Source: Emydura subglobosa
Lineage: Eukaryota > Chordata > Testudines > Chelidae
Length of the DNA stretch: 64,000 nt
NCBI GenBank assembly: GCA_007922225.1
Contig: ML679961.1
Span: 70,660,890-70,724,889 of the forward strand
Direction of reading: 5' to 3'
The stretch's first letter is position 1. Each line of letters starts with the position of its first letter. The translations under genes were made by a program, and so were the position numbers. Below are positions 10,402 to 21,760 of this stretch, in pieces. The notes beneath the pieces were generated by a model that worked only from the letters and a program-made list of their open reading frames with translations, was not told the DNA's origin and ran no database searches.

Positions 10402-10605
10402 GCTATGGCTATGCAGAATTAATTTGGGCTCTTAGCTAGTTTTTATCCCTAACCCCACCGCTAGTCCCAAGTTTGGAGATGCTTTCAGCCCTGGCTAGCT
10501 GACCCAGCTGGGGATACATTAGAAGCCAGCTCCAATGAAACTGACTGAAAATTACCCACATTGCAATGAGGACAAAAGCTAAATCACTGTAGTGTAGATA
10601 GTCTA
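10402..10605. mobile_element. Degenerate MITE
   Basis: The ends resemble each other in inverted orientation (CTATGCAGAATTAATTT on the left; AAATCACTGTAGTGTAGATAG on the right, whose complement begins CTATCTACACTACAGTGATT). This is the GTCTACACTGCA-type terminus seen in other MITEs here. Strongly eroded. Confidence 0.4.
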
Positions 10606-10650
10606 CCAACCTCCTTCCCACTATTCCCCTGTTGCAGGATATGCCTGCTT

Positions 10651-11151
10651 TGTAGCGTCCCCTCCTGATCTAATATAGCACTGCAGGAACTCACTGCCTC
10701 AGTTTCAATTCTCTCAGAGCCCCTTAAGAACTCCACACAGTCCAAAAGGGGGTAAGAAAAAATCCCTTTACTGGGGCCCCACTTTACTGAACACAAATAC
10801 ATTTGAAACAAAGTCTCTCCCCATGGGCTCATGGGTTGCAATTGTCCTCCCTGGAACCTCTGCTTCCCAGTCCTGACCTCTCTGGCCTGTAATCTCACCT
10901 GTTGGCTCAGGGTTTGCACAACCCTCCTCTCCAGGGCCTGTGATCTCTTAGGGCTCCTCTTCTTTAGGAGAGCTTCTCTCTCTGAGCACATAATGCAGCC
11001 CACAACTGAACCCTGATGGCCTTTTATCAGGCCCAGGTACTCATTATTCAATTAACCACCCAGATGAGCTGGTTCCCTTTAAATTAGCTCATCATGTGTA
11101 GCCTGGGTCTGGGACCAAACTCTGCTTTAAGGGTCTAGCAACCCTGTGACA
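10651..11151 (-). mobile_element. Solo LTR (retroviral or Gypsy-like), antisense
   Basis: On the minus strand the block begins TGTCACAGGGTTGCTAGACC (from 11151) and ends GGGGACGCTACA (at 10651), so it has TG...CA ends. It carries a TATA-like GATAAAAGG about 120 bp in, and an AGTAAA polyadenylation-like word near 10770. No primer-binding site, polypurine tract or internal coding sequence flanks it, so it is read as a solo LTR left by recombination. The 5-mers at its two edges do not match, so the boundaries or the LTR assignment may be slightly off. Confidence 0.55.
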
Positions 11152-11365
11152 TCCCCTCAAAGGATGGACAAGTTCTCCCGCATTGACACAATTGACGGGG
11201 GGGGAAATCCCAGAGCATCTCAGCACAAAGACTCATGAAGCATGCACATACACAGGCAAGCACTGAAACAGTGAGAGCACATTAACATGGCTAGGGCTTT
11301 GGTGCGGGAACACTCAGACCTGGGCAAGGCTAGCTCAGGTGTGCAGACCCAGCAGCCCATCACCT
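11152..11365. other. No recognised feature
   Basis: Spacer between the solo LTR and the next MITE, with a GGGGGGGGAAA run near 11197. Nothing else seen. Confidence 0.4.
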
Positions 11366-11532
11366 TAGGATATGTCATCACTGCAGAGTTAGCCTGAGTT
11401 CTTACTTGAGTATTGCCCCTAAACCCCCCACTCCTCCAATACACAACACCTTTAGTTTAGTGGAGCTTTAATCCCGGACTTTGACCTGGGTGCCAATCAG
11501 TGGAGTTAATTCTGCAGTGAAGATGTACCCCA
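11366..11532. mobile_element. Palindromic MITE
   Basis: Left end AGGATATGTCATCACTGCAG and right end CTGCAGTGAAGATGTACCC are inverted repeats of about 28 bp, including AGAGTTAGCC against GGAGTTAATT. No coding content. Member of the family with TCTACACTGCAG-type ends. Confidence 0.6.
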
Positions 11533-13319
11533 TGCTGTCACTGGAGAAATGGGGTTGATCCGGTGCCAGTGGAACTAGCCTCTGTCACAGAATGGAATGG
11601 AGAGAACACAAGAAGTGCAGACAGGTAGGCAGCCAAAAGTGACACAAGCCACCAAACTGCATTGCACAGAACTTCAGTCTCAAGCAGCTTTACAAATAAA
11701 GCAAGGTTGGGGGAGGTGGGGGTGATCCATGATCTTCAGTGTTAACCCTTAGCTTCCTTTGTTAGCCAAGGATGTGGGACTGCATCTCTCCTCTTTCTAC
11801 TACTGTTTGCAGCAAAGGCAAACTGAGATAACAAGTACTGCTTGGCTCAGTGGCACTTCATTCAGCTTTGTCATGTCACCGGAAGGTATGAGCCTAATCT
11901 AATGAAGGTGGGGACTGGGAGTATCATGTAAACAGATGGCAAGTTCTTTTCAAAGGCAGAACCAAGTTATTACAGAGTTCTCCAATTCTGGAAATGGTCA
12001 TACAGGAACTGTAAACTGAGAGTGAAGAGAGGAGACTGCAAGTGGGTCACTGTGCTAATAGTTTCGCCAGCTGCTCATCTCTAAAACAAGAAAAAATGAA
12101 TGGAAAGAGGATCTTTACTGGGTACAAAAAGGATACAGGAAAACTCACAGTAGCAACATACATTTGCTCCTAACACTGCAGCCGAGCCGTAATACTTTCT
12201 GTTACTTAGCATGATCAAGTAAACTGGGACTAGAAACCCAAAGTGAAATCCACTGCATGCACCGTACAGACAGACAGACACTGAAGTCCACTTTGATCCC
12301 TCTTGTCTACATATTCCATGCACAAAAGCAGAACAAATCTCATGAAGAGAGGGAAAGAAGCAGACTATAAAAATCAATCTTTTGAATTAGTTTTGCAAGA
12401 TGCTGCTTTTCCCTTATGCTGAGAAGTGCCCTGTGTGGAGTCTCAAACAATAGGTTAGGCTGAGTAAACTGAAAGGCTGAAAAACAAGAGACTCTCCATT
12501 GGCCCCCACTCCTTTTTTCCCCCGGTTTTTGTTTGTTTCTGTCTGCACTAAAAGAGATCAATGGCTCCCAGCTGAAGAAATGCAGCTTCTGAAAGGACCA
12601 CCACCATGATTTGTATTTTAAGTGTGTCTTGCGCTCCACAAGGCCAACTCTAATACAATCCTTTAAAAAGCTTTTAAAAAGCTAGCAGCAAGAGAAGTGT
12701 GTGAGAGTGAGAAAGGGAGATTATATGTGGCATATCCTATGCAATTCTTCTTCTTCCTAGGATATCTGAAACTCCCAAAGGAGTTAGGTCTGGCATAGAT
12801 ACCAGGGAAGGACAATTCCAGATGCAGATGTTGTACAGCTCTATGGATCATTACACATTGCTTTAGTCACCACTTTCTCCTCCTCTAAGACATGCTACAA
12901 ATAGACATGCAACAGCCAACCTCCAAGTAGAAGTCAGCTGAAAGAGAATTGTAACTGGTTATGGCATTTAAAATCAATGGATAATTTGGCTTTGGACTCA
13001 ACAGGCAACCCTTCTTCCCCAACGAATGCTAAATCCACGTAACTCTATCCCCAAGGCTTAGAAAATACTATTCTGATAAGTACAGTCATTAAACTAGAAT
13101 TTTATAGGCTATATTAAATTGTCTTGGCCAATAAATCTTGATATCAGTGGCTTATTTGGTGTTTAAACCAGTCCAGATGCTTTAGAAAGAAAGCGATTGA
13201 TCCAGCTACTGAAATTGGCCCAAATCCTCCCAATGATATGAAGCAACAAGAGTAAAATTTTACTCTCTGCTCACAGAGGGTAATTCAGCTCCGACAGTCT
13301 ACACTCCCTGCATACACGG
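11533..13319. other. Unique sequence, no gene recognised
   Basis: No repeats that I can name. Open frames on both strands are short and lack motifs or convincing splice structure. Confidence 0.45.
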
Positions 13320-13550
13320 AAAAAAGGACAGGAAAGTGAAAAACAGAGGCTGACTATCAGGAAAAGCTTCCATCCAGGAGGAACATTTAGGATGTTGAAC
13401 ACTGGATTATCTAAAACTAGATTGGACAGTGTTCTGGTGAGGTCTGTAGGGAATGATCCTTCATTGGCCTGTGTGTGCAGGGTGATGGGGGATAGACTAA
13501 ACAAGATCTGTTAGGGATGTTCCAGCTCTAACTTCTCTGAATCTGTGTTC
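13320..13550 (+). mobile_element. CR1 LINE 3' fragment
   Basis: Words such as GGATTATCTAAAACTAGATT and AGGGATGTTCCAGCTCTAAC, ending in TCTGAATCTGTG, follow the order of a CR1 3' end on the plus strand. It is truncated and diverged. Confidence 0.6.
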
Positions 13551-14033
13551 AACTGCTTCTTCCACCAAGTCTCTGCAGTAAATATTGCCAGAGGCTACAG
13601 CATTCATCTAAGAAGGGCCTGGGGCCAATGTATAGAGGGGCACATAGATCCTCCAGCAATGTCAAACCAGATACGAGGACACCAAGTTCAGACAGTCCAG
13701 TCAACTCATCTATGAGAGAAACTGAAATTCAGCTTAGGGTCCAGCACCACAGTGTTCCAGTACTACTGACAAAACTGCCCCAGATAGTCTCCAGTGAGAG
13801 AAGGCAATCCAACAGCTTTGCATTACTCTTTAGTTTCCAGCAATACTGTTCTTCCTACAGGCATCTAACACATAATTCTCTGCCCTGGCAGGCCCTGAAT
13901 AAGGATGGATAAAAATGCTCCTGTGTTCCTAAGGAGAAAAGTTTGTGGGTACCAGTGACTAGGGGCAGATACAAGATGCCCAGCAGAGAGCACTAAAGTT
14001 TATGGTCTGAAACACACACCCTACACACTCTCA
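13551..14033. other. No recognised feature
   Basis: Unassigned sequence to the left of the small hAT. Nothing supportable. Confidence 0.4.
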
Positions 14034-14041
14034 CACTAAAC

Positions 14042-14247
14042 CAGGGGTAGTCAATTATTTTTTGTCAAGGTCCAAATTTCTTGGTCAAGGTATAGTCCAG
14101 ACTCAAGAGAAAATAATAAAAAAACCCCCAATATTGATGATAAATAAATAAATAATAATAATAATAAGTAAATAAAAAGATTCCAGGGTTCATTCAAAAG
14201 TGTCGGAGTCCAGATTTGGCCCTTGGTCCGCCTATTGACTACCCCTG
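14042..14247. mobile_element. hAT MITE with 8-bp target duplication
   Basis: The 206-bp element begins CAGGGGTAGTCAATTATTTT and ends CGCCTATTGACTACCCCTG. The first 14 bases and last 14 bases are perfect or near-perfect inverted repeats. The flanking 8-mers are CACTAAAC (14034-14041) and CATTAAAC (14248-14255), a 7/8 match typical of hAT insertion. The interior holds an ATAA/AAT microsatellite-like tract (about 14137-14177). No transposase. Confidence 0.88.
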
Positions 14248-14255
14248 CATTAAAC

Positions 14256-15189
14256 AAGGAGCTGTGTGTGGCCAGCCTTCACAGTGCAGTGCAGGAAATG
14301 GAGTCCACCCATCACGTGATACTAATTGCCTCTGCAGCGGTCAGGGGTTAAGAGGGAAGTAAACAGATTAATTCTATTAGACTCTGGAATAGTGTCTCAA
14401 GAGAAACAGGGAAAATCCCATCATTTAAAACAAGACAGGGAATACATTGCAAAGGACCTATGTTGCCCTAGCTGGGGATTAGGCCGGAAAGCGCCATCTT
14501 TTTTAGCTCTAGTTTCCAGGAGTCAGCATAATGCAGGGTTTTCACCCCCTACAGCTACATAGTGGTGCACTCTAGAGACAAACCAGGGACGATTCCTCAT
14601 CTGAAAGCAGTGCAGTGAACGAACACGGCTCAGAGCTTCAGCCTGATGCCGGCAGAGTTAGAATTGCTAACAGAGCCCCCTCCCTTACCAGACTGCTGCC
14701 CAGTGACAGGCTTTCAGCGCAATACTTGTTCTTTTCCAGAAGTCAGGTTGAGGTAAGCATGCATCAGTCAGGATCCCCTGCTTCAGCAACCTGCTGGTGC
14801 TACCGGACTGGCTGACCTGTCAGGGACAAAAAATAAAACAAAACAAAAATATACCAGAGTGTCAGGAATCAGGAGAAGATTTCAGCCTTCACTTAGTCAC
14901 TTCTGCTTATGTAGGCAGAGGTCAAAAGTTCCTTGCATGCCTGAATGAGCTCAATGAAAACACAAAACTTCTCCAAGCATAAATGCAGCCAGTTCCCCAA
15001 GGGGGCAATTCTCCTCCCCTCTCACTCCTGAATGCCATCCCAAATAACCAGCCGGGGCACAATGGGTCCTGTGAGGCTAAGGAGAAGGAAGAATCTGTCC
15101 ACCAAGGCTATGGAGCAGCGACCGAGTTGCTCTGAATCTGTTACTGACTCTTTAGCAGCACAGCAGCCTCCTCTGAGGTTACATGGTGT
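14256..15189. other. Unique sequence
   Basis: No element or gene is recognised. Confidence 0.4.
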
Positions 15190-16390
15190 TTCATAGTTAG
15201 CACATTTGCATAGTCCTGGATTTCCTGACCTCCAGGCAGAGGGTCAGCATGGAAAGAGGCAGGAAGGTGAGGATGAAAGGAAAGAAAGCAGCATCAAGGC
15301 TAGCACAGCTGGTGGGCTGAAGGAAAGGAGAACACAATAAATGAGATCCCAGATGTAGGTTGGGCAGACACTTGAAAGATGAAGACAAGAAGTTTAAACT
15401 AAATGAAGTGGCAGAGAGAGCAAGTGGAGCTATTGAAAGAGGAAGTAGGATGATCTGATTGGGCAAGGAAGGTAATTTTAGCAGCTGTATTTTGGATGCG
15501 CTGGAGCGGAGTGAAAGGAATGACAAGGAGGCTGGAGAGGAAGGGATGCTATAGTGACCATAGGGGAATCGTTTTTGATACTGGGACAGAAAGGAGGGAA
15601 CAGATTTTCAGTATGTCGTGAGGAAGTGATAAGATTTGATAAGTAACAGTCTGGACAGGTAGGGAGTTAGAGAGGGTGGAGTCAAAGATAACCCCAGAGT
15701 TGCGAAGCTTTGTGATTTACAGGAGTCCTGCTGTCTACCACAGTGGAGGAAAGGCAAAAGTGGAGAGGGGATTGGGGAAAAACAATAAGGATCTCATTTT
15801 TATCCATTTTAAATTAGAGCTGCCAGTGAGCCATCCAGGACGAGATAATGGGAGACAGATTGGCTACAGGGAAACAGGACAGGAAACAAAGGCTGAATGC
15901 TTCTGAATGGATCAAATCTCTCAGGGATGAAGTAGAGTGAGAAGAGAAGGGGCATCCAGGGCAAAACCCTGTGGGACTTACACAGAGAATGGAAGAGGAG
16001 AGGAACTGTCAAGGAGAGGCTGAAAGAGCCATTTAGAGATAGGAGTTGAAACAAGAGAGGAGGAGACTGCAAAAGCCAAAGGAGGAGGGATTATCAGGGA
16101 AGTATCAAACACTGCAGAAAGTTCCACAAGGAAGGGGATGGATAAAATGGCCACAAGGATTGGCCAGGGAGAAGCTATTAGAGACCTTGGTGACAGTAGG
16201 TTCACTGGTACGGGGAGGGCAGAAGTCAGATTGGCACGTTTCTGGCTGTGTGTTTCAGAGTAGTAGTAGTTGTAAATGGTAAGAAGAGGGCAGCAAGCTG
16301 ATGGTGAAGGTGTAGGGAGGCAGTGAGAGTGGGAAAAGATACATTACTAGCCAGGAAGGACTGGGTTCAATGGGAAAGGTTGTGTGTGTG
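15190..16390 (-). pseudogene. L2-like LINE reverse transcriptase remnant
   Basis: The plus strand is strikingly purine-rich (repeated GGAGAGG and GAAGGAAAGG words), as seen when an L2/Rex-like LINE lies antisense. The minus strand yields decayed RT pieces: around 16010-15920 SHRVLPWMPLLFSLYFIPER resembles the GVPQGSVLGPLLFSLY motif, with the PQGS residues lost. Nearer 15520-15400, SLRSSASKIQLLKLPSLPNQ resembles the later thumb segment. No frame stays intact and the YADD box cannot be placed. The order of pieces supports one LINE copy. The family (L2 or CR1/Rex-related) is uncertain. Confidence 0.5.
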
Positions 16391-17318
16391 TGGGGGGGGG
16401 GGGTGTAAACAGTGAACAAGTCAGTGTTTGGCGTAAAGGAGGAAGGGCTCTTGGAAGCAGAGGAGGTAGAGGAAGGTCATACCAGTTCTTCTCAGTTTTC
16501 TCCATGGAGAAGTCAGCACGATTTTGGGCAGAGAGGGAGGAGCAGCACATGCCATACAGAGCAGTTGTTCTGCATCTCTCTCCCTCTTTACTGAGCAACA
16601 CTGGATCTGTCTTCCTAACAGATGGGATTCAGACAGGAACTGGTGCAACACAAATCTATGCCAGAGTGATTACAGGGCTTCACTTGCTCTCCTCACATTC
16701 CCCCTTTACCACCCCTCTCTTCTGCCTAGCACAGCTCTGGCATCCCCAGTGCCCTTTCCAGTGCCAGATGTCACATGCCTGTCTGGAGTTTTAGCCTCTT
16801 ACAGCATAGGAGGCCAGAGTGTGTAAACAACACATTCACGGTTTAGGAGAAAAAATCGAAGACAAGCTCCTTTCAATCACCCATCAGATAATGCCAGTGA
16901 TGCACACTGAGATGGGGGCACGGCATGGCACGGCATGGCATGGCACAGCACAGCACAGCAAGCCTCCCTTCTCTGTTGTGCTCTCTGGATGAGCCAGCCA
17001 GCATGCGCTAGCACAGCATTTATTTTGCTAGCCAGCAAAATGTAAATGTCATTAGTGTTCAGCAAGCTGGTGAGTGCTAATGTCACACCAGGCTGTGTTC
17101 AATTAGATCCAGATATCAGCGTCTCTCCATCCGCCCCCCCCCCCCAACACACTTTGCCTTCCACAGACGGTGTTATTCAGACTTCCCAGATTTTTAACAA
17201 GGGTGAAAATCTGAAAACAGAACTCTAAATGCTGGGATCGGGTCTAACACAGCCAGACTTGTGACTGACTGACTGAGACAGACACACACACACCCCTCCT
17301 GTGTTGTTAATTTGGCAT
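16391..17318. other. Unassigned stretch with simple repeats
   Basis: Contains G12 (16392-16403), a tandem CATGGCACGG/CACAG array (about 16918-16960) and C12 (17134-17145). The sequence around 16990-17090 (CTAGCACAGCATTTATTTTG) looks unique. No gene recognised. Confidence 0.45.
16918..16960. repeat. Short tandem repeat (GGCACGGCAT / GGCACA)
   Basis: Four or more imperfect units of GGCAYGGCAT pass into CAGCACAGCACAGCA. A simple minisatellite-like array. Confidence 0.8.
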
Positions 17319-17319
17319 T

Positions 17320-17800
17320 CATAAGAGTGGTAGCATAGTCCCCTGGTCTAACCACTATACAAACAGTCAGGAAGTCTGGCTTCTATTCTTGGCTCGGACA
17401 CTGGCTTGCTATGTGACCTTAGGCGAGTTAATTAGGGATACATTTTCAGCTGTATCTCCCCCTGGCTTTCACATATGTAAACATACATGCTCCCTGCACT
17501 TCACAAGTGCAAGCAACTGAGGCTGCTACATATTCCAGACAGATGCACCTGTGCAAGTGTTAGACTATTTAAAGGGAGACAAGAAGTACTGGCATGAGTG
17601 CAGCTGTTTGCATGTGCAAAATGTAAGCATAAGAGCTTACGTGTGCAATTTTGTGCATGCACACGAGTAAATTGCCCATGGAAATCTACCCCATTAATTT
17701 CTTTAAATCCTGTTTCATCAAATGTACGATAGGGATATTTTCCTGTCTTTTGGGAGGCTTAATTCATTCATGTTTGTAAAGTGAGACTATCAGATGGAAT
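17320..17800 (-). mobile_element. MIR copy split by an insertion
   Basis: The antisense MIR runs from about 17325 (TAGCATAGTCCCCTGGTCTA, GCTATGTGACCTTAGGCGAG) to about 17445 and resumes at about 17690 (TTTCATCAAATGTACGATAG, then TAATTCATTCATGTTTGTAA). The intervening ~240 bp is foreign and has TTAATT-type words at both edges, possibly a target duplication. Antisense MIR order is correct on the two sides, which supports a nested insertion. Confidence 0.6.
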
Positions 17801-18044
17801 GTGTCATAGGCAGGTGCGCAAATTACTATGAGTCATCAAAAATTTGATTGAGTGACATTTTTAGTAACAAATTTCCCTTTCTATTGGGAAGGTATAGTGC
17901 TGCCTTTGTATGTCATGACTGTTCATTGTCTGAGGCTATTTCAACTGATGCACCGCTAGAAACAGAAGCAGAGGTCTGTAACATAATCACTAATGTTACA
18001 TTTTGAGTTTTATGGGTTCTCATGAGAGACGTATTTATTCATGT

Positions 18045-18350
18045 ATCTTCAGACATCTCTAATCATGGAATATTATAGATAGAAAAAGACCTATTGGATC
18101 ACCTAGTCCATCCCTCCTAACCAATGAAAGATTGTGTCCTTCCTTGTCCAATATTTTGTCCAATATTTTGTCCAATCCAGTTCTGAATGATGGAAGCAAT
18201 GGGACTACCTTGTTTCATTTGGGAGATCACTGCAAAGTCTACCACATCACATGATTAGGGAATTCTCATATAAATGGTCTACATCTTCCTCACATTAATT
18301 TCATCCCTTCACTCCTAGGTGCTCCCAGCCCACCTATAATACATGTGGGT
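18045..18350 (-). mobile_element. CR1 LINE 3' fragment, antisense
   Basis: Matches the antisense CR1 3' end: AAAGACCTATTGGATCACCT, TAGTCCATCCCTCC, then the antisense body. It contains a local tandem duplication of AATATTTTGTCC at about 18147-18175. Confidence 0.6.
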
Positions 18351-21159
18351 TATGGAGACATCAGTACTATAAGACGACAGCAAAGGCAGCTACAGTAAAT
18401 CTGCCCCTCCCCTGGGTTAGGAGCTCAGACTCCGCTGCAACTTCTACACACTTTCATCTTGCTAACGTCTATAATTCCTTTTATAGCCATTTGTCCAGTT
18501 GTTACCTTTGGTAATTAAATCCAGTCATTGTACTGTCTGGATTGGTAAATGAACTAGGAATTTAGTTTCAGTTTCACTCTGTGGCCCCAGCTGGGACAGT
18601 AGACAGAAGTTGTAGTTTCTTCCTGCAGTACCCTTTCCCTCAAATTCTGTGCCCTTGCCTGCAGCCCAAGTGGACAGAGTATGCCCAGATGCAATGGGGC
18701 AAAGTTCTCCCCCACCAGGCTGGAAGTAACTGCTACACCTTGAAGTCTATAAGGGCAATGGCACTGAAATAGTGCAGAAGCAGATCCATCAGTCTTTCTC
18801 TGCTCAAGGCCCAGCTCTCCCTGACATCAAAGTGATGTGGTACAGTGTGCAGGTACCCCCTCCACGTGCAGGCTCCACAAATCCTGCCCAACAGCTCTCA
18901 TACCAGTGGAGTAAGAAGGAATCCCCTTTGTGTACACACCTCAGTGAAATTTCCTCATCTACGCTCCCCCTTTCTCTGTACCATTGCTGTTTCTAGAACA
19001 GCCTGGAGCACAATAAAGGTTCCTAGAGTTGTGCCCAGCAACCCAAGTGTGCTCACACATGTCCCCTACACAATGCCACATTGAGATATCCTCCTCAAAT
19101 TTGGTGTTTGTAGCTCCCAGCCTCATGTTGGTTTAAAGAGCACAGCTTAGTCCAGTGCTGGAGATGAGTGTCTTATTCAACCCTGCTCACAGATCCTTCT
19201 GCTGCTCACCATTTGTTAGCCCTGAGGCACTGAGGGGCAGATGCTTTGCTCATGGGTTTTTCTGATCCCTCTATACTTCCACAATGATGTTCATGGGCAT
19301 ATAAACCCAATTAACCAGGCGGCGAATGAATAGAGAGACAGAGATGAAGATGAACAGACACATATCTAAAGTGGAGCGTTCTGTAAATTGTGAGCAACAC
19401 CAAACAGATGTAAAACCAACCAACTTCTCATTACATTTTACAGCTACCATGATGTAAATCTCAGTACATCAAATACAGCTAAGATGCAGCCACGGTCTTG
19501 GCACTAATTTGACAGATGCTGAGATGAGCTGCATCAAAAATCAACAGCTCAGCCCGAAACATGGTAAAAAGCTGTCTGCTCCTTGTTTGATGTGTGTATT
19601 TATTTATATAGACAGCTCACTGACACACTGAAAGGTTGAGAAGTATATGGAAGGTCTGTGTTTTTAAGCACGCCATCAGGCACGCCGCATAGTGGGTTCT
19701 CTGGCCAGTGTCACCAGTTTCCATTTTATTTCCTTCAGGATGGAGTGGGGGGAGGGGGAGATATCACCTCTGTGCCTCAGACATGACATATCACAGACTC
19801 GGTTCCTCTTCAACAATTTGCTGTCAGGACGCGAGATAACACTTCCAAATGTGGCCTCTGCAGCAGTACCACTCACTTCAAAGCCCTTGCACCAGCTTCA
19901 GTTACCTTGGTCCCTTTGATATGAACACAAGAAAAGTCCCTTGAACACAAGTTGTGCACAGCTCCTTGCGCATAAAAGGGGATCTTCTTGAACAAGATAG
20001 AAAGTGAATTAAGTGGATAAAATCCCACAGGTTGGAGGAACAGCTGGGGAATTAGCTTTTCACAGGTTGGTAATGAGGAGTAAAAAAACCTGCACACAGA
20101 CATTAACAGCTTGATATGAACTCATTGGCATTCCATACCTGGTACAAGAATTGGTTATCCCAGCAGTGGCGTGTGCAGCATGAGTTGCGGATCAGACACT
20201 GGGCAAAACACAGTTTGCCCAACGAAGGGTGATGCTGGCAATAAGCCCAAAGGCTCACACATATCCAGCATAAAATGAACCAGGTTACAGCAATCCACCT
20301 CTTTCACATGCGAATTGAGCCCATGGAGACTGGAAGCCTCATGTTGCAATGCTCTTCCTTGATCCAAGCAGTCTGGCTGCACTATACACTACAAGACATA
20401 TTGCAGGGCCTGACTGTGCTCTCAGCGCAAGTCAGAAACCACTGAGTTAAAGTCAGTGGTGGTAACTCTGGTGTAAGACCAGTGCGAGAAGCAAAATCAG
20501 GCTCATAGTTTCCATGTAGCACACTTTATTGAAGAGGAAAGTGGTCACGGGCCATGCTGCTGTTCCTGAACTTTTGTTTTTGGCCATCCCTTGTATTAGA
20601 GGAATAAAAAAATGAGGGCAGAGGGGGAGATAATAGTGAACAGATGACCCGCAACTTGGAGTACACCCAACCTATCTGATCAGGTGCTGAACAAGTCTAC
20701 TTCCTTTACTCCACTACATTCCCCTATGCTGCCTGCCATTAAAAAGACCACATTGCTCACTGATTACCACTCAGCGTCACCTAAGAATGCAGTTATTTCC
20801 TATTCTACCTATAGGAAAATACTGTGCATTAGCTCAGATGCCACTCAACAGAACATGACGACTTTTTAATGGCAGCATCTGCAATAGTGGCTGTCAAGAC
20901 ATGGAGCATGATCAGCAAGAAGGCACTATTGAACCAATTCTTCTCAAATTACTCACTAAAGATCTATTTTGGGAACATTTTGGCTGTTCTGAGTTACTGC
21001 GGCTATGGAATTTCTATGAATTTTTCTCCACATATCTTCCTGACCACCTTCCAAAAAGATGGCCTCAAAGGGCGGCCTTCCTGTCTTACAGTCACTATTT
21101 GTACCATGGTAGTACCTAAGGTTTCCAACTGAGATAGGGCTAATGCTGCCCAAAACTCA
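18351..21159. other. Largely unique 2.8 kb
   Basis: No transposable element is firmly recognised. One dispersed CACTGAGTTAAAGTCAGTGG motif lies at about 20442. The 19540-19640 segment (AGCTGTCTGCTCCTTGTTTG, TATTTATTTATATAGACAGC) looks unique and possibly conserved. Open frames lack motifs. Confidence 0.45.
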
Positions 21160-21478
21160 GGACTTTTTGTTTGTGAGAAATTTTGGTATTCTAAATCAAA
21201 ATGAAACAACTTTTTTAAAAAATTTGTGTTTACTGGAAATCCCCCAAAAATGTGTTTTGGAAACACTGACACTTGGCCTCTTCAAAAGGAAATTTGTTCT
21301 CTGGGACTGCCAGCTGTTGAGTGAAATTGACGTGACAGTTTTATCCTTGGAATGTAGCCTGTAATTTAGTGAAAGTTTGTCAAATGAGACTTGCTTTCAA
21401 TAAGAAATTAGGGTTCAATGAACTGACATTTTCCAAAGAAACTCAATTTCATCAGAAAATTTCTGATCAGCTCTCGAT
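21160..21478. mobile_element. AT-rich non-autonomous element
   Basis: Same composition and words as 8826-9118 (AAATTTTGG, AAACTCAATTTCATC), ending in TCTGATCAGCTCTCG, which complements the AGAGCTG-type start of the other copy. No coding potential. Confidence 0.45.
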
Positions 21479-21479
21479 A

Positions 21480-21760
21480 AGGCTCCACTTTGCTAGGTGC
21501 TGTACAAACATACAGTGAAGAGATAGTTCCTTCCGTGAAGAGCTTACAATTTAACTAGACAAGACAGTAAAGGGTGGGAGAAACAAAGTACTATTAGCCC
21601 CATTTCACTGATGGGAAACAGAGACAGAGATATATAGGAAGTAACTTGCCCAAAAGGGCGCACACGGATTCTGTATCAGAGATGGGAAATGAACCAAGAT
21701 CTCCTTGGCCTCAAACCAGTGGTTTAGTTTGAAAATCATCCTTCCCTTCCCATTCTCTGC
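21480..21760 (+). mobile_element. MIR/CORE-SINE copy
   Basis: Starts near TGCTAGGTGCTGTACAAACA, passes through GAGCTTACAATTTAACTAGA and CCATTTCACTGATGGGAAAC, and ends after AACTTGCCCAAAAGGGCGC. It retains much of the CORE-SINE body and tail on the plus strand. Confidence 0.65.
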
